Shown piece after piece: positions 32,812-41,131 of a stretch of DNA of 64,000 nt. The DNA lies in NCBI GenBank assembly GCA_039586815.1, contig JBDHJR010000011.1, positions 1 through 64,000 on the forward strand. Reading direction: 5' to 3'. The notes below the pieces were generated by a model that worked only from the letters and a program-made list of their open reading frames with translations, was not told where the DNA came from and did no database searches. Numbering within the stretch: the stretch's first letter is position 1; each line of letters begins with the position of its first letter. The DNA is from WVYX01 sp039586815 (GTDB lineage: Bacteria; Gemmatimonadota; Gemmatimonadetes; Gemmatimonadales; GWC2-71-9). The position numbers were made by a program, and so were the translations under genes.

Positions 32812-34554
32812 CTACAATCGCCGCTCCTGCAAAAGTTCCAGGCTGGTGATCTTCCAGACACCGTCCACCGCCCGAACGGTGAAGCGCGCCTCGTACTGGT
32901 TGGTGCGCCGATGGATATGCCCCCAATGGCCCACCGAGCCCATCACGTTCCATACCAGATGGGACTCGAACCCGGCACCGCCGTCCACCGGCCGGAAGTC
33001 GCCCTCCAGGATCTCGACCTGTTTCACCTTGGCCCGGGCTCCGCCCTGGTTCTCCAGCTCGAGACTGCGGCGCGTCTCGAGGTAGATGTCCGTGAGCAGC
33101 TCACCTCCCACGCTCCGCTCCAGGATGTCGTAGATCTGCTCCTCATCACGGTAGTCGAACGCGAGATACACGTTGCGCAGCAATCCCCCCATCACCTCCT
33201 CCGCCGGCTCGCCGGCCACGCTCCACCCCAGTGCCCGCGGCAGGCTGAGCCCGAGAATGACGAGGGAGGCCACGACCGCGGCGACGGCACGGCGCGGCGG
33301 CATGCGGCGCGCCAGCACGTCGCGCCAGTGCCTGGCTGTCAGGACGATCAGCCCGACCGCGCCGATCACCACCGCGAGGACGAAGGCCAGCCGGAACCGC
33401 GGGGGCGACGCCACCTCGACCAGGGTGGGCAGCGTGGGGTTGGTGAGGAAGTTGTGCCACCGCAGCACGTCGTCGTCGGGCCTCAGGATGTAGGGCAGCG
33501 AGCCGGCCTCGTCGGTGGCCGACGAGGGCACCATCGGGATGCGGTCGCTGAACAGCTCCCAATTCATCGTAACGGAGTCCGGCAGGCCGTTCACCGGGTA
33601 AGTGAAGATCACGCCCAGCGTGGCCGTGATGACGTCCATGTCCTGCGGCGGGTCGATCACCCCACTGGTACGCAGGTTGCGGTAGATGAAGTGCACCCGG
33701 TCCACGTACCCCTCCACGGCCTCTCCGTCGATCGTGACCCGGTTGCGCTCGCGCAGGAACTCAACGACCTGCCGCTTGAGCGCGTCCTGCTCCTCCACCC
33801 GGATCGTGTCCCTGCCGGAGAGCCCCAGGTCCACCCACTGCTGCAGGTCCTTGGGCCGGAGCACGACCTCCTTGCGCACCTCGTAGGGCTCCACGTAGAG
33901 AAACGCCGAGATTGGCGCGAAGAACTGGCGCCGCAGGTTGCGGTTCTGGAACTCTGAGAACCACGGATCCTCCCAGTCGAGGTTGAGCGTCTCCTCCACC
34001 CCGAGGTAGCGGAAGTCGTTGACGGGCAGCGTGTGGTGGTAGGTGACGAACCCGACGTTCGCCGTCGCCAGGCCGCGCTCACTGCCGGGCGGCGAGAACG
34101 ACAGGCGCGCGGGCCGCCCGCCGGTGGGATACGCCAGCCTGGCGAAGACCACAGGCTCCTCCTCGCCGGGCACCACCGGCAGCGGCTCACCCGTCACCTC
34201 GTCACGCTTGATGCGGTCGCGCGACTCGATCGAGCGCAGGTAGCCGAAGAGTGGCCGGCCGCGCTCGTCCCGCACCACGAAGTCCTCGGCCACGAAGCGC
34301 CGCAGCCGGTCGATCCAGGGCTCCGGCTCGTACCCCATGCGCTCGTACAGCTCGTCGGGCAGCAGGTTGCGGAACGACTCGATGTCCTGCGCGCCGATCT
34401 CCAGCTCGACCACCACCGAGTCCTGCTCCACGAAGATCTCCGCAATGGTGGAAGCCAGCATGGCCCGGGTGATGACCAGTGCGTCGGACAGGAGTGACGT
34501 GGCGCCGCACGACAGAGCAAGCGCGAGCAGCAGCGAGCGGGAGACAGTGTTCAT
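32812..34554 (-). CDS. Membrane protein of unknown function with C-terminal NTF2-like domain
   Basis: 580 residues from ATG 34554. A signal peptide (LLLALALSCGATSL) is followed by about 360 exported residues with strand-rich segments (IAEIFVEQDSVVVELEIGAQDIESF, FVTYHHTLPVNDFRYLG, RDRVHFIYRNLR-like regions). Two TM helices lie at about 390-412 and 424-441 (LAFVLAVVIGAVGLIVLTAR, AAVVASLVILGLSL). The last 130 residues (LLRNVYLAFDYRDEEQIYDIL ... HLVWNVMGSVGHWGH ... VDGVWKITSLELL) resemble an NTF2/Tim44-like fold. I recognise no named family. It lies 24 nt downstream of a PorT-like barrel gene, so the barrel may be its outer-membrane partner. Confidence 0.75.
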   Translation of the reverse strand: MNTVSRSLLLALALSCGATSLLSDALVITRAMLASTIAEIFVEQDSVVVELEIGAQDIESFRNLLPDELYERMGYEPEPWIDRLRRFVAEDFVVRDERGRPLFGYLRSIESRDRIKRDEVTGEPLPVVPGEEEPVVFARLAYPTGGRPARLSFSPPGSERGLATANVGFVTYHHTLPVNDFRYLGVEETLNLDWEDPWFSEFQNRNLRRQFFAPISAFLYVEPYEVRKEVVLRPKDLQQWVDLGLSGRDTIRVEEQDALKRQVVEFLRERNRVTIDGEAVEGYVDRVHFIYRNLRTSGVIDPPQDMDVITATLGVIFTYPVNGLPDSVTMNWELFSDRIPMVPSSATDEAGSLPYILRPDDDVLRWHNFLTNPTLPTLVEVASPPRFRLAFVLAVVIGAVGLIVLTARHWRDVLARRMPPRRAVAAVVASLVILGLSLPRALGWSVAGEPAEEVMGGLLRNVYLAFDYRDEEQIYDILERSVGGELLTDIYLETRRSLELENQGGARAKVKQVEILEGDFRPVDGGAGFESHLVWNVMGSVGHWGHIHRRTNQYEARFTVRAVDGVWKITSLELLQERRL

Positions 34555-34578
34555 GACGTGCGCAAGAAGCCCGTCCTC

Positions 34579-35220
34579 CTATTTGAGCAAGTAGTAGGTC
34601 CAGCGAGCCAGCACAGCAACGGCGTGGTTCCTGGCCGTGGCGGTCTCGAATGGGAAGCCGAGCCCGTACATGAAGCGGCCGTCCAGAATGAGTGACGAGT
34701 TGACAGACGGGAGATTCCAGCGGAACTCCGCACCTACCGGCAGGCTCCACACGACCGTGTTGACGTCACTCAGGGGGGACCGGTCGCACTTGGAGCTCTC
34801 CGCGGTCCCGAGATTGTAGAAGCAAGTGACAGTGAACCCCAATGTCGCCCCTCCGTACACACCCAGGTCAACCTTCCTGCCGAGCCGCATCACGAGATTC
34901 AGCACCATCGGCACTTCGAGGTAGGTGAGCGACACCGAGGTCATCGTCACCCCGCTCTCGAGCAACACGTTGGCGGCGCCCTTGTTCACCACGTTGCCTT
35001 CGACGCGCACCGCCCAGCGTCGGTCGAAGCGGTACACGAAGAAGGCGCCGGCCAGGTATCCCCACACGGGATCCTGGTCCTCTATGGCGAAGCCATCCAT
35101 CCAGCTGTAAGTCGGACCGACCGACGCTCCGATCGCCCACTGCGCAGACGACGCGCGCGGAACCGCGGCGACCAGCGCCGCGCACAGCCCCACAACCAAC
35201 CATGCCCTGCCCAGCGTCAT
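34579..35220 (-). CDS. PorT-like outer-membrane beta-barrel protein
   Basis: 213 residues from ATG 35220, which overlaps the VOC gene's stop as ATGA. Signal peptide WLVVGLCAALVAAVPRASSAQ. Barrel strands: WAIGASVGPTYSWMDGF, GYLAGAFFVYRFDRRWAVRVEGN, LTYLEVPMVLNLVMRL (PorT box), GVYGGATLGFTVTCFYN and a C-terminal strand AVLARWTYYLL. Close in design to the barrel at 32121-32720; both have 'YLEVP' and one or two loop Cys. The coupling to a VOC protein and to the 580-residue membrane protein suggests one transcription unit from 36002 to 32812. Confidence 0.82.
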   Translation of the reverse strand: MTLGRAWLVVGLCAALVAAVPRASSAQWAIGASVGPTYSWMDGFAIEDQDPVWGYLAGAFFVYRFDRRWAVRVEGNVVNKGAANVLLESGVTMTSVSLTYLEVPMVLNLVMRLGRKVDLGVYGGATLGFTVTCFYNLGTAESSKCDRSPLSDVNTVVWSLPVGAEFRWNLPSVNSSLILDGRFMYGLGFPFETATARNHAVAVLARWTYYLLK

Positions 35221-36002
35221 GCGGAGCCGGAACCCGCCGAGTGCAGCGCGAACGCCGCTCCCTGGGGATCCATGCATTGCACCACCCTGTCGCCCCCCGG
35301 CACGTCCATCGGGCCGTTTAGCACCTGGCCGCCCAGCTGCTCGACCCTCTCCACCGCCTTGCCTACGTCGTCCACCTTGATGTAGTAGAGCCAGAACGGC
35401 GGACCGGGCATCTCGGCCGGCTTGTTGAACATCCCGCCGAGTGTCCCCTGTCCACGCCCGAACATCTGGTAGATCCCGGCGTCACCCATGTCCATGCGGT
35501 CCGTCTCGTTCCAGCCGAACAGCTCGCTGTAGAAGCCGAAGGCACCCTCGTGATCGGTCGTGGCCAGCTCGTGCCACGACACCTCGCCGGGCTCGGCCGG
35601 GCGCTCCGGCCCCGGCTCCTGGGGCGAGGAGTACACGGCGAACGTCGCCCCCTGCGGGTCGGCCAGCACCGCGAACGCCCCGGCATCGGGAATCTCAGTT
35701 GGCGGCACGTACACCCTGGCACCCAGCTCCTGCGCCTTGTTCGCTGTCGCCTCGAGGTCGGCGGCTGCGATGTACGCGAGCCAGTGCGGCGGCGCACCCT
35801 GTTTGCGCGCGTCTTCGGGCAGCTCCATCAGCCCGCCCATGGGCGTGCCCTGGTTGGTCCACATCGTGTAGGGCATGGTGCCACCCTCCCACTGCTGCGT
35901 GCCCCACCCGATGAGCTCGGAATAGAACGACTGTGCAGCCGCCGGGTCTGTGGTCATGAGATCGTACCACATGAAGCGGCCGTGTAATGCCTCGGCTGCC
36001 AT
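35217..36002 (-). CDS. Two-domain VOC (glyoxalase-fold) protein
   Basis: 261 residues from ATG 36002, with AGGAGG 5 nt upstream; the frame is open upstream but without coding signs. Two VOC repeats of about 120 residues: GRFMWYDLMTTDPAAAQSFY and VSWHELATTDHEGAFGFYSE. Each ends in a 'DP.G..fa.y/h' strand (ADPQGATFAVYSS and MDPQGAAFALHSA). The layout matches the CFP32-like family ('F.WyeL.t.D...a..FY'), which are uncharacterised metal-dependent or metal-free lyase/dioxygenase relatives. Cytosolic. First gene of the unit with the barrel and the 580-residue protein. Confidence 0.9.
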   Translation of the reverse strand: MAAEALHGRFMWYDLMTTDPAAAQSFYSELIGWGTQQWEGGTMPYTMWTNQGTPMGGLMELPEDARKQGAPPHWLAYIAAADLEATANKAQELGARVYVPPTEIPDAGAFAVLADPQGATFAVYSSPQEPGPERPAEPGEVSWHELATTDHEGAFGFYSELFGWNETDRMDMGDAGIYQMFGRGQGTLGGMFNKPAEMPGPPFWLYYIKVDDVGKAVERVEQLGGQVLNGPMDVPGGDRVVQCMDPQGAAFALHSAGSGSA

Positions 36003-36099
36003 GGTTACCTCCTGCCTGCGGTGATGTGTTGCGGAAGGGAAGTATGTCGCCACACCCCCCGAATGGCTACGCCGGCATGTGTGGCCGGGTTCCCTGGCC

Positions 36100-38382
36100 T
36101 CAGCCGCGGCCCCGCTCGAGCGCCTCGGCCTCCTCCTCCCGTCCGGCCTCCCGCAGCATGCGCGCGTAGTCGGCCAGCGTTTCGGCAACGGCCGGATCGT
36201 CGGCCTGGAGCACCCCCTGCCGAATCCGCAGGGCGCGGCGGTACAGCGGCTCTGCCGCGGCATGGCGCCCCATGTCCCGGTACACGTTGGCCAGGCCGTT
36301 GAGGCTCACCGCGATGGAGGGATGGTCGGGCTCCAGGATGGCCTCCTTGATGGCCAGCGCCTGCAGGAAGAGCGACTCCGCCTCGGCGTACTCACCCTGC
36401 ACCCAGTGCGTCTCCGCCAGGTTGTTCTGAATCGCCGCCATGTATGGATGGTCCGGCGCCAGGGCGCGCGACCAGATGTCGCGGGCGCGGCCGTACGACT
36501 CCTCGGCCTCGTCGTAGCGTCCCAGGGTCCAGTAGAGCACACCGAGGTTGTTGTACCCGTCCGCCAGGTCGGGGTCATCAGGCCCCAACACCCGTTCTCG
36601 AATCGCCAGGGCGCGCCGCAGGTAGGGCTCCGCCTCCTCGACGTCCCCCTGGCGCCAGTAGAGCGCTCCAGTGTTGCTCAACGTCCTAGCCAGCACTGGA
36701 TCGTCGGGGCCCATGGCCTCTTCGCGGATCGCCACCACCCGCAACATCAAGGGCTCTGCTTCGTCGTACTTGCCCTGTTCCGTGTAGGTGTTGGCAAGGC
36801 CCTCGAGCGTGCTGACCACACGGAGGTCGTCCGGTCCGTAGAGCGTCTCCCGAATGGCGAGTGCACGCTGCAGCGCAGCCTCTGCCTCGTCGTACTGCCC
36901 CTGGAACCGATACACTGAGCCCAGCAGATCCAAACTCGCGGCAACGTCCTCGTGTTCCGGCGAGAGCGCCTCTTCGCGGATCACGAGCGACCGGTCGGCC
37001 AGCTCGCCAGCGGCGTCGTACAGCCCGAGAGCCCTGTACACCTGGCCGATCGTTGCCATGAGCCGGCCTTGCACACGGGGCTGGTCGGTCAGCTCCGTGC
37101 TGATCCTCTCCGCCCCCCGATCGAGGATTTCCCGCGCCGTGATGGTGTTGCCCCGTGCCTGCCCGGGGTCGGACACCTCGAACAGTCCCACCAGGAAGTC
37201 CGACACCTGCCGGGCGGCCTCGGCCTCCCGGGCGGTCGCCCGCTCGGCCCTGGTCGCCCGCACCATGCCCGCGGTGGCGAGCACAGCTCCCACCAACAGG
37301 GCCAGAACGGCGAGTCCGGAGGCTGCGACACCTGTGCGGTGGCGCCGCACGAATTTGCCGAAGCGGTACGCGGGGCTGGGCGGCCGGGCCAGCACCGGCT
37401 CGTCCCGCAGAAAGCGTCGCAGCTCGAAGGCCAGCGCGTTGGCGGTCTCGTAACGCCGCGCACGATCCTGCTCCATCGCCTTCATCACGATCCAGTCCAG
37501 ATCGCCCCTGAGCTCGCGCCGCAGCGCTGCTGCATCCGTTTGGCGGGTGGCCGCGACGGTGCCCTGGGTCTGTCCCAGGCTGAGGAGCCGCGCACTCGGA
37601 GTAGGCGGATTGGTCTCGCGCAGCACCAGCCGGGCGATGAACGCCTGCAGGCCGATCTCTTTCGGATCGATCGGCAGGTGTCCCACGAGCAGCTCGTACA
37701 ACATCACGCCCAGGCTGTAGATGTCGGTGCGGGTGTCCACGTCGAGCCCCGACATCTCGGCCTGCTCGGGACTCATGTACGCCGGGGTACCCATCGCCTG
37801 ACCGTGCACCGTGACCACCGTCTTCTCGGTGAGTCGCTGGCCGGTGGCCTTTGCTATCCCGAAGTCGATGATCTTGGGCACCGGAGTGCCTTCCTGCTCC
37901 GTCACCAGCACGTTGGAGGGCTTGAGGTCGCGGTGAATCACCCCCTTCTGGTGGGCATGCTGCACCGCCTGGCACACCGGCACGAACAGCTCGAGCCGCT
38001 CCCGGGTGGAGAGCTTGCGGTTATCGCAGTACTCGGTGAGGGGCACCCCGCGCACCGTCTCCATCACGAAGTAGGGGCGCCCGCGCTGCGTGACGCCCGC
38101 CTCGAACACCTTCGCAATGTTGGCGTGCTCCATGACCGCCAGCGCCTGCCGCTCAGCCTCGAACCGGGCGACAACCTCCTTGGTGTCCATGCCCAGCTTC
38201 ATGACCTTGAGCGCCACGCGGCGGCGCACCGGTTGGGTCTGCTCCGCCTCGTACACGATCCCCATGCCACCCTCGCCGAGGACCTGAAGGATGCGGAACG
38301 GTCCGATGCGCTCCGGATGCTCCTCGGCACTCATGGAAGATGGGGTGGGCGCTGTGGGGTCGTGCTGCTCGTCAGCAATCAC
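36100..38382 (-). CDS. Transmembrane Ser/Thr protein kinase with C-terminal TPR array
   Basis: 760 residues from GTG 38382. Hanks kinase domain about residues 27-330: Gly loop GEGGMGIVY (36-44), catalytic Lys about 59 (VALKVMK), HRDLKPSN (150-157), DFG (173-175), SPEQ. A TM helix at about 351-373 (GVAASGLAVLALLVGAVLATAG) exports the rest. About ten TPR units follow, of the 'A..l..raLaIre..lgpddp.va..l..la.ly...G.yd.Ae' type. The extracytoplasmic TPRs probably sense a ligand or partner, with phosphorylation inside. It lies 12 nt downstream of a small secreted protein gene. Confidence 0.95.
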   Translation of the reverse strand: MIADEQHDPTAPTPSSMSAEEHPERIGPFRILQVLGEGGMGIVYEAEQTQPVRRRVALKVMKLGMDTKEVVARFEAERQALAVMEHANIAKVFEAGVTQRGRPYFVMETVRGVPLTEYCDNRKLSTRERLELFVPVCQAVQHAHQKGVIHRDLKPSNVLVTEQEGTPVPKIIDFGIAKATGQRLTEKTVVTVHGQAMGTPAYMSPEQAEMSGLDVDTRTDIYSLGVMLYELLVGHLPIDPKEIGLQAFIARLVLRETNPPTPSARLLSLGQTQGTVAATRQTDAAALRRELRGDLDWIVMKAMEQDRARRYETANALAFELRRFLRDEPVLARPPSPAYRFGKFVRRHRTGVAASGLAVLALLVGAVLATAGMVRATRAERATAREAEAARQVSDFLVGLFEVSDPGQARGNTITAREILDRGAERISTELTDQPRVQGRLMATIGQVYRALGLYDAAGELADRSLVIREEALSPEHEDVAASLDLLGSVYRFQGQYDEAEAALQRALAIRETLYGPDDLRVVSTLEGLANTYTEQGKYDEAEPLMLRVVAIREEAMGPDDPVLARTLSNTGALYWRQGDVEEAEPYLRRALAIRERVLGPDDPDLADGYNNLGVLYWTLGRYDEAEESYGRARDIWSRALAPDHPYMAAIQNNLAETHWVQGEYAEAESLFLQALAIKEAILEPDHPSIAVSLNGLANVYRDMGRHAAAEPLYRRALRIRQGVLQADDPAVAETLADYARMLREAGREEEAEALERGRG

Positions 38383-38394
38383 GCGGCGGCTCCG

Positions 38395-38838
38395 CTAATG
38401 CGATGCAGCCTCCTCGATGATGATATCGGGGTCGATCACCTCGTGTAGCTTCGCACCGTGGTTGTCGATGCACCATATCTCGACATTGTACTGGTAGGTC
38501 TTGCCTTCCTGGTCGGACTCCATGTCGCTGGAGGAGGCAGGGTCATTGGGACGACCCTTGGGCTTGTTGGTGTCGAAGGGCCAGTCGTTGCTGTCCTTGG
38601 GATAGACGCGGATCGAGTCGACGCGCCCACTCTCGTGGATTCTCCACTTCACGTCGTCGTCCTGTTTGATCCGCAACTGCCATGGATTGATGTTCTCATT
38701 CACGTCGCCGTTGACGCACTGGGCATTGACGTTAACGGTACCGGTCTTGGCGACGGACGCCGCGCCATCGTGGGCGGCGGCGAGCCCCAACCCCGTCACT
38801 AGGGGGAGTCCAACGAGCAGCAGCATGCTACGGTGCAT
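38395..38838 (-). CDS. Small secreted protein, cupredoxin-like without copper ligands
   Basis: 147 residues from ATG 38838; the upstream frame lacks signals. Signal peptide SMLLLVGLPLVTGLGLAAA. The mature part reads GTVNVNAQCVNGDVNENINPWQL, VKWRIHESGRVDSIRVYPKDSNDWPF, TYQYNVEIWCIDNHGAKLHEVIDPDIIIEE. The order 'V.W......v..i.v.p' and 'y.Y.v...C.....g..h...dPdiii' suggests a cupredoxin-type beta-sandwich; the two Cys (QC and WC) could form a disulfide, and no His-Cys-His-Met set is present. It directly precedes the kinase gene. Function unknown. Confidence 0.75.
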   Translation of the reverse strand: MHRSMLLLVGLPLVTGLGLAAAHDGAASVAKTGTVNVNAQCVNGDVNENINPWQLRIKQDDDVKWRIHESGRVDSIRVYPKDSNDWPFDTNKPKGRPNDPASSSDMESDQEGKTYQYNVEIWCIDNHGAKLHEVIDPDIIIEEAASH

Positions 38839-38917
38839 GGGAGGGCCTCCGGGTGTGTATCGGGAAGCGCCAAGTTTGGCGAGGCCGGCCCCGAATAGCA
38901 AGGGATTGGCGTTAGGC

Positions 38918-39955
38918 TTATTGCCCCGCCAGCCGCTCGAACTCGCTGGTGCCGCGCCCCTCCAGGCCGTCACCCACCCGGGTGAGAAAATAGGCCGCGA
39001 GGCCTTCGCGCTCGGCGAGCTCCCGGCCCTGCGCGGGACCCAGCACGCTGAGGGCCGTGGCCCAGGCGTCCGCCATGGCGGCGCGCTGGTCCAGCACGCT
39101 CACCGAGGCACCCGCGTGACGGGCCGGCCTCCCGGTACGCGGATCCAGGATGTGGGCGTGGCGCACCCCGTCGATCATGTAGTAGTCGCGGTAGTCACCC
39201 GAAGTGGCGATCGCCATGTCCACGAGGTCCACGGCACGGTACGCCGAGCGGACCGGGGCGTCCGGCACCTCGATGCCCGCGCGCCAGGGAGAGCCGTCCG
39301 CCTTGCGCCCCCGCGCCCGGATCTCGCCGCCGACCTCCACCATGAACGCTGTGAAGCCCAGCGCCTCGAGCACCTCGGCAACCAGGTCGACTCCATATCC
39401 CTTGGCCACGGCCGACAGGTCGGCCACCACGCGCCGGTGCGTCTTCGTCAGGGTGCCGCTGGCCGCGTCGATGACGATCCGCTCGTACCCCACGCGCTCC
39501 CGCAGGCGCAGCAGCTCGGCTTCGGCGGGGGGAACCTCCGGCAGCCCGGCCGGCCCGAACCCCCAGGCGTTCACCAGCGGGCCTACGGTGACGTCCAGAG
39601 CGCCCCCCGAGCGCTCGCTCACATGGCGGGCGACCTGAAACACCTTCAGGGTATGCGGTGAGACCGCGAACGGCTCTTCACTGATGTGACGGTTGAACCG
39701 CGAAAGTTCCGAGGTGCTGTCGTAGCTCGACATCAGGCGGTTCACCATCTCGAGCCGCGCCGCGATGCTGTCCCGCACCTCAGCGGAGCGGTCGGGCGTG
39801 AGCGCTCCCTCGATCAGCACCGTGTAGGTGGTGCCCATCGCCGGGCCCGAGATCTCGCTTAGCTCCGAAGTCGGCTGGCGCAGGAGGGTGCGACTCGCGA
39901 ACAGCACCGCGAGTAGCAGGAGCGCGATCAAGGATGCGAGGACGGTGCGCCGCAT
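38918..39955 (-). CDS. apbE: FAD:protein FMN transferase
   Basis: 345 residues from ATG 39955. N-terminal anchor MRRTVLASLIALLLLAVLFA. ApbE core: ISGPAMGTTYTVLIEG, LMSSYDSTSELSRFNRH, GALDVTVGPLVNAWGFGP, ADLSAVAKGYGVDLVAEVLE, FMVEVGGEIRARG, ATSGDYRDYYMIDGVRHAHILDPRTGRP, and MADAWATALSVLG. These are the FAD and Mg binding blocks. The enzyme attaches FMN covalently to Thr or Ser of periplasmic-facing flavoproteins (NqrB/C, RnfG/D, NosR and others). No target gene is in this window. Confidence 0.95.
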   Translation of the reverse strand: MRRTVLASLIALLLLAVLFASRTLLRQPTSELSEISGPAMGTTYTVLIEGALTPDRSAEVRDSIAARLEMVNRLMSSYDSTSELSRFNRHISEEPFAVSPHTLKVFQVARHVSERSGGALDVTVGPLVNAWGFGPAGLPEVPPAEAELLRLRERVGYERIVIDAASGTLTKTHRRVVADLSAVAKGYGVDLVAEVLEALGFTAFMVEVGGEIRARGRKADGSPWRAGIEVPDAPVRSAYRAVDLVDMAIATSGDYRDYYMIDGVRHAHILDPRTGRPARHAGASVSVLDQRAAMADAWATALSVLGPAQGRELAEREGLAAYFLTRVGDGLEGRGTSEFERLAGQ

Positions 39956-40009
39956 GGTGGTTTGAGTGTACGCCGCCTGCCAAGCCGTTGGCAAGCCGCG
40001 CGGACGGAG

Positions 40010-40990
40010 TTAGCGGCCGCGCCCCTGCACGCCCTCTACCGCCGCCTCGATCAGGCGATATGCCGCCTGCAGAGACTTACCCTCGGGGTCACGCTCGTTG
40101 GCCGGCGTGGACGCCACGCCGAAGGCGGCAACCTTCTCGTAGCCGAACATCGCCGTTATCGCCACCGCCAGCTCCTGGCTGGTGGGGCCGTCCGGCACAG
40201 TCAGCGAGTGTCCCGGCACCTCTTCAGGATCCAGCACGTCCATGTCCACGTGCACGTATATCACGTCCACCGCCTCCGACAGGCGACGCATCTCCTCGTG
40301 CAGCCGGGCCGACACATTGCGCACGTCCTCCACCGATATCTCGTGTACTGCGCTGGAATCCAGCAACTCCCGCTCCAGCGGGTCCACGTCCCGCAGGCCG
40401 ACCATCAGGATGTGCTCCGTCGAGAGCGCCGGATCGAGGCCGGACTCCAACCTCAGGTTCTTGAGAGCGAGGCCTGCTGACACCGCTACCGGCATTCCAC
40501 CCAGCATGCCGCTGAGCGTGGTCTCGGGAACGTTGAAGTCACCGTGGGAGTCGATGAACACCAGGCCGACGCGCTGAGGCTCGGACGTCGCGTGCTGCAG
40601 GCCTCCCAGCACGCCGAGGAGCGACGTACAGTTGGCCAACAGGCCGACCGACAGCTGATCCCGCTTCACGTTATCGGCCACGATCTTGGCCAGGTGGCCG
40701 TTCGCCAGCCCCATGCGGTGCCACTCCCCGTACTCCCGCTGCTGCTCCGACGTGAGCCGGACTTCGTCGACCCGTCTGACCGTGGCGCCCATGCGCCCGA
40801 GCTGACGGCCCAGGCCCCCGCCCTCCAGGTAGTCCGGCACGCCGGAGATCTCGGCGACGTTGCGGGCGCCGGTGTAGGGCATCTTGACGAGCGCCACCTG
40901 CACGGCGCCGGTGGAGTCGGTGAACTGCTGAGCCTGGAGCGTCATGGGAGCCAGCGCGGCGATCGCGAGTGAAACGAGGGACTTGCGCAC
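40010..40990 (-). CDS. Secreted arginase-superfamily protein with altered Mn site
   Basis: 326 residues from ATG 40990. Signal peptide RKSLVSLAIAALAPMTLQAQ, unusual for ureohydrolases. Present metal residues: IDSHGDFN (Asp, His, Asp of the DAHxD motif) and VHVDMDVLDPE (DxDxxDP). Missing: the GGDHS motif is replaced by LLANCTSLLG, removing the His that normally binds the A manganese. The rest matches the fold, including TTLSGMLGGMPVA. It may be a one-metal hydrolase of a guanidine or amide compound, or a non-enzyme. Divergent from the purF-type gene; not linked to arginine genes here. Confidence 0.85.
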   Translation of the reverse strand: MRKSLVSLAIAALAPMTLQAQQFTDSTGAVQVALVKMPYTGARNVAEISGVPDYLEGGGLGRQLGRMGATVRRVDEVRLTSEQQREYGEWHRMGLANGHLAKIVADNVKRDQLSVGLLANCTSLLGVLGGLQHATSEPQRVGLVFIDSHGDFNVPETTLSGMLGGMPVAVSAGLALKNLRLESGLDPALSTEHILMVGLRDVDPLERELLDSSAVHEISVEDVRNVSARLHEEMRRLSEAVDVIYVHVDMDVLDPEEVPGHSLTVPDGPTSQELAVAITAMFGYEKVAAFGVASTPANERDPEGKSLQAAYRLIEAAVEGVQGRGR

Positions 40991-41131
40991 CTGTCATCTC
41001 CTGAACAGAGGGCCATGCGACCCGTGGCCGCTAACGTACGGCCCAGTCTGCCGGCTGGTAAGCGCCCGTAGACTCCCCACGACCGTCGTCGTACCTTGCC
41101 TCCTGCTGCTCGACCGCCACGAGGAGGGGAT

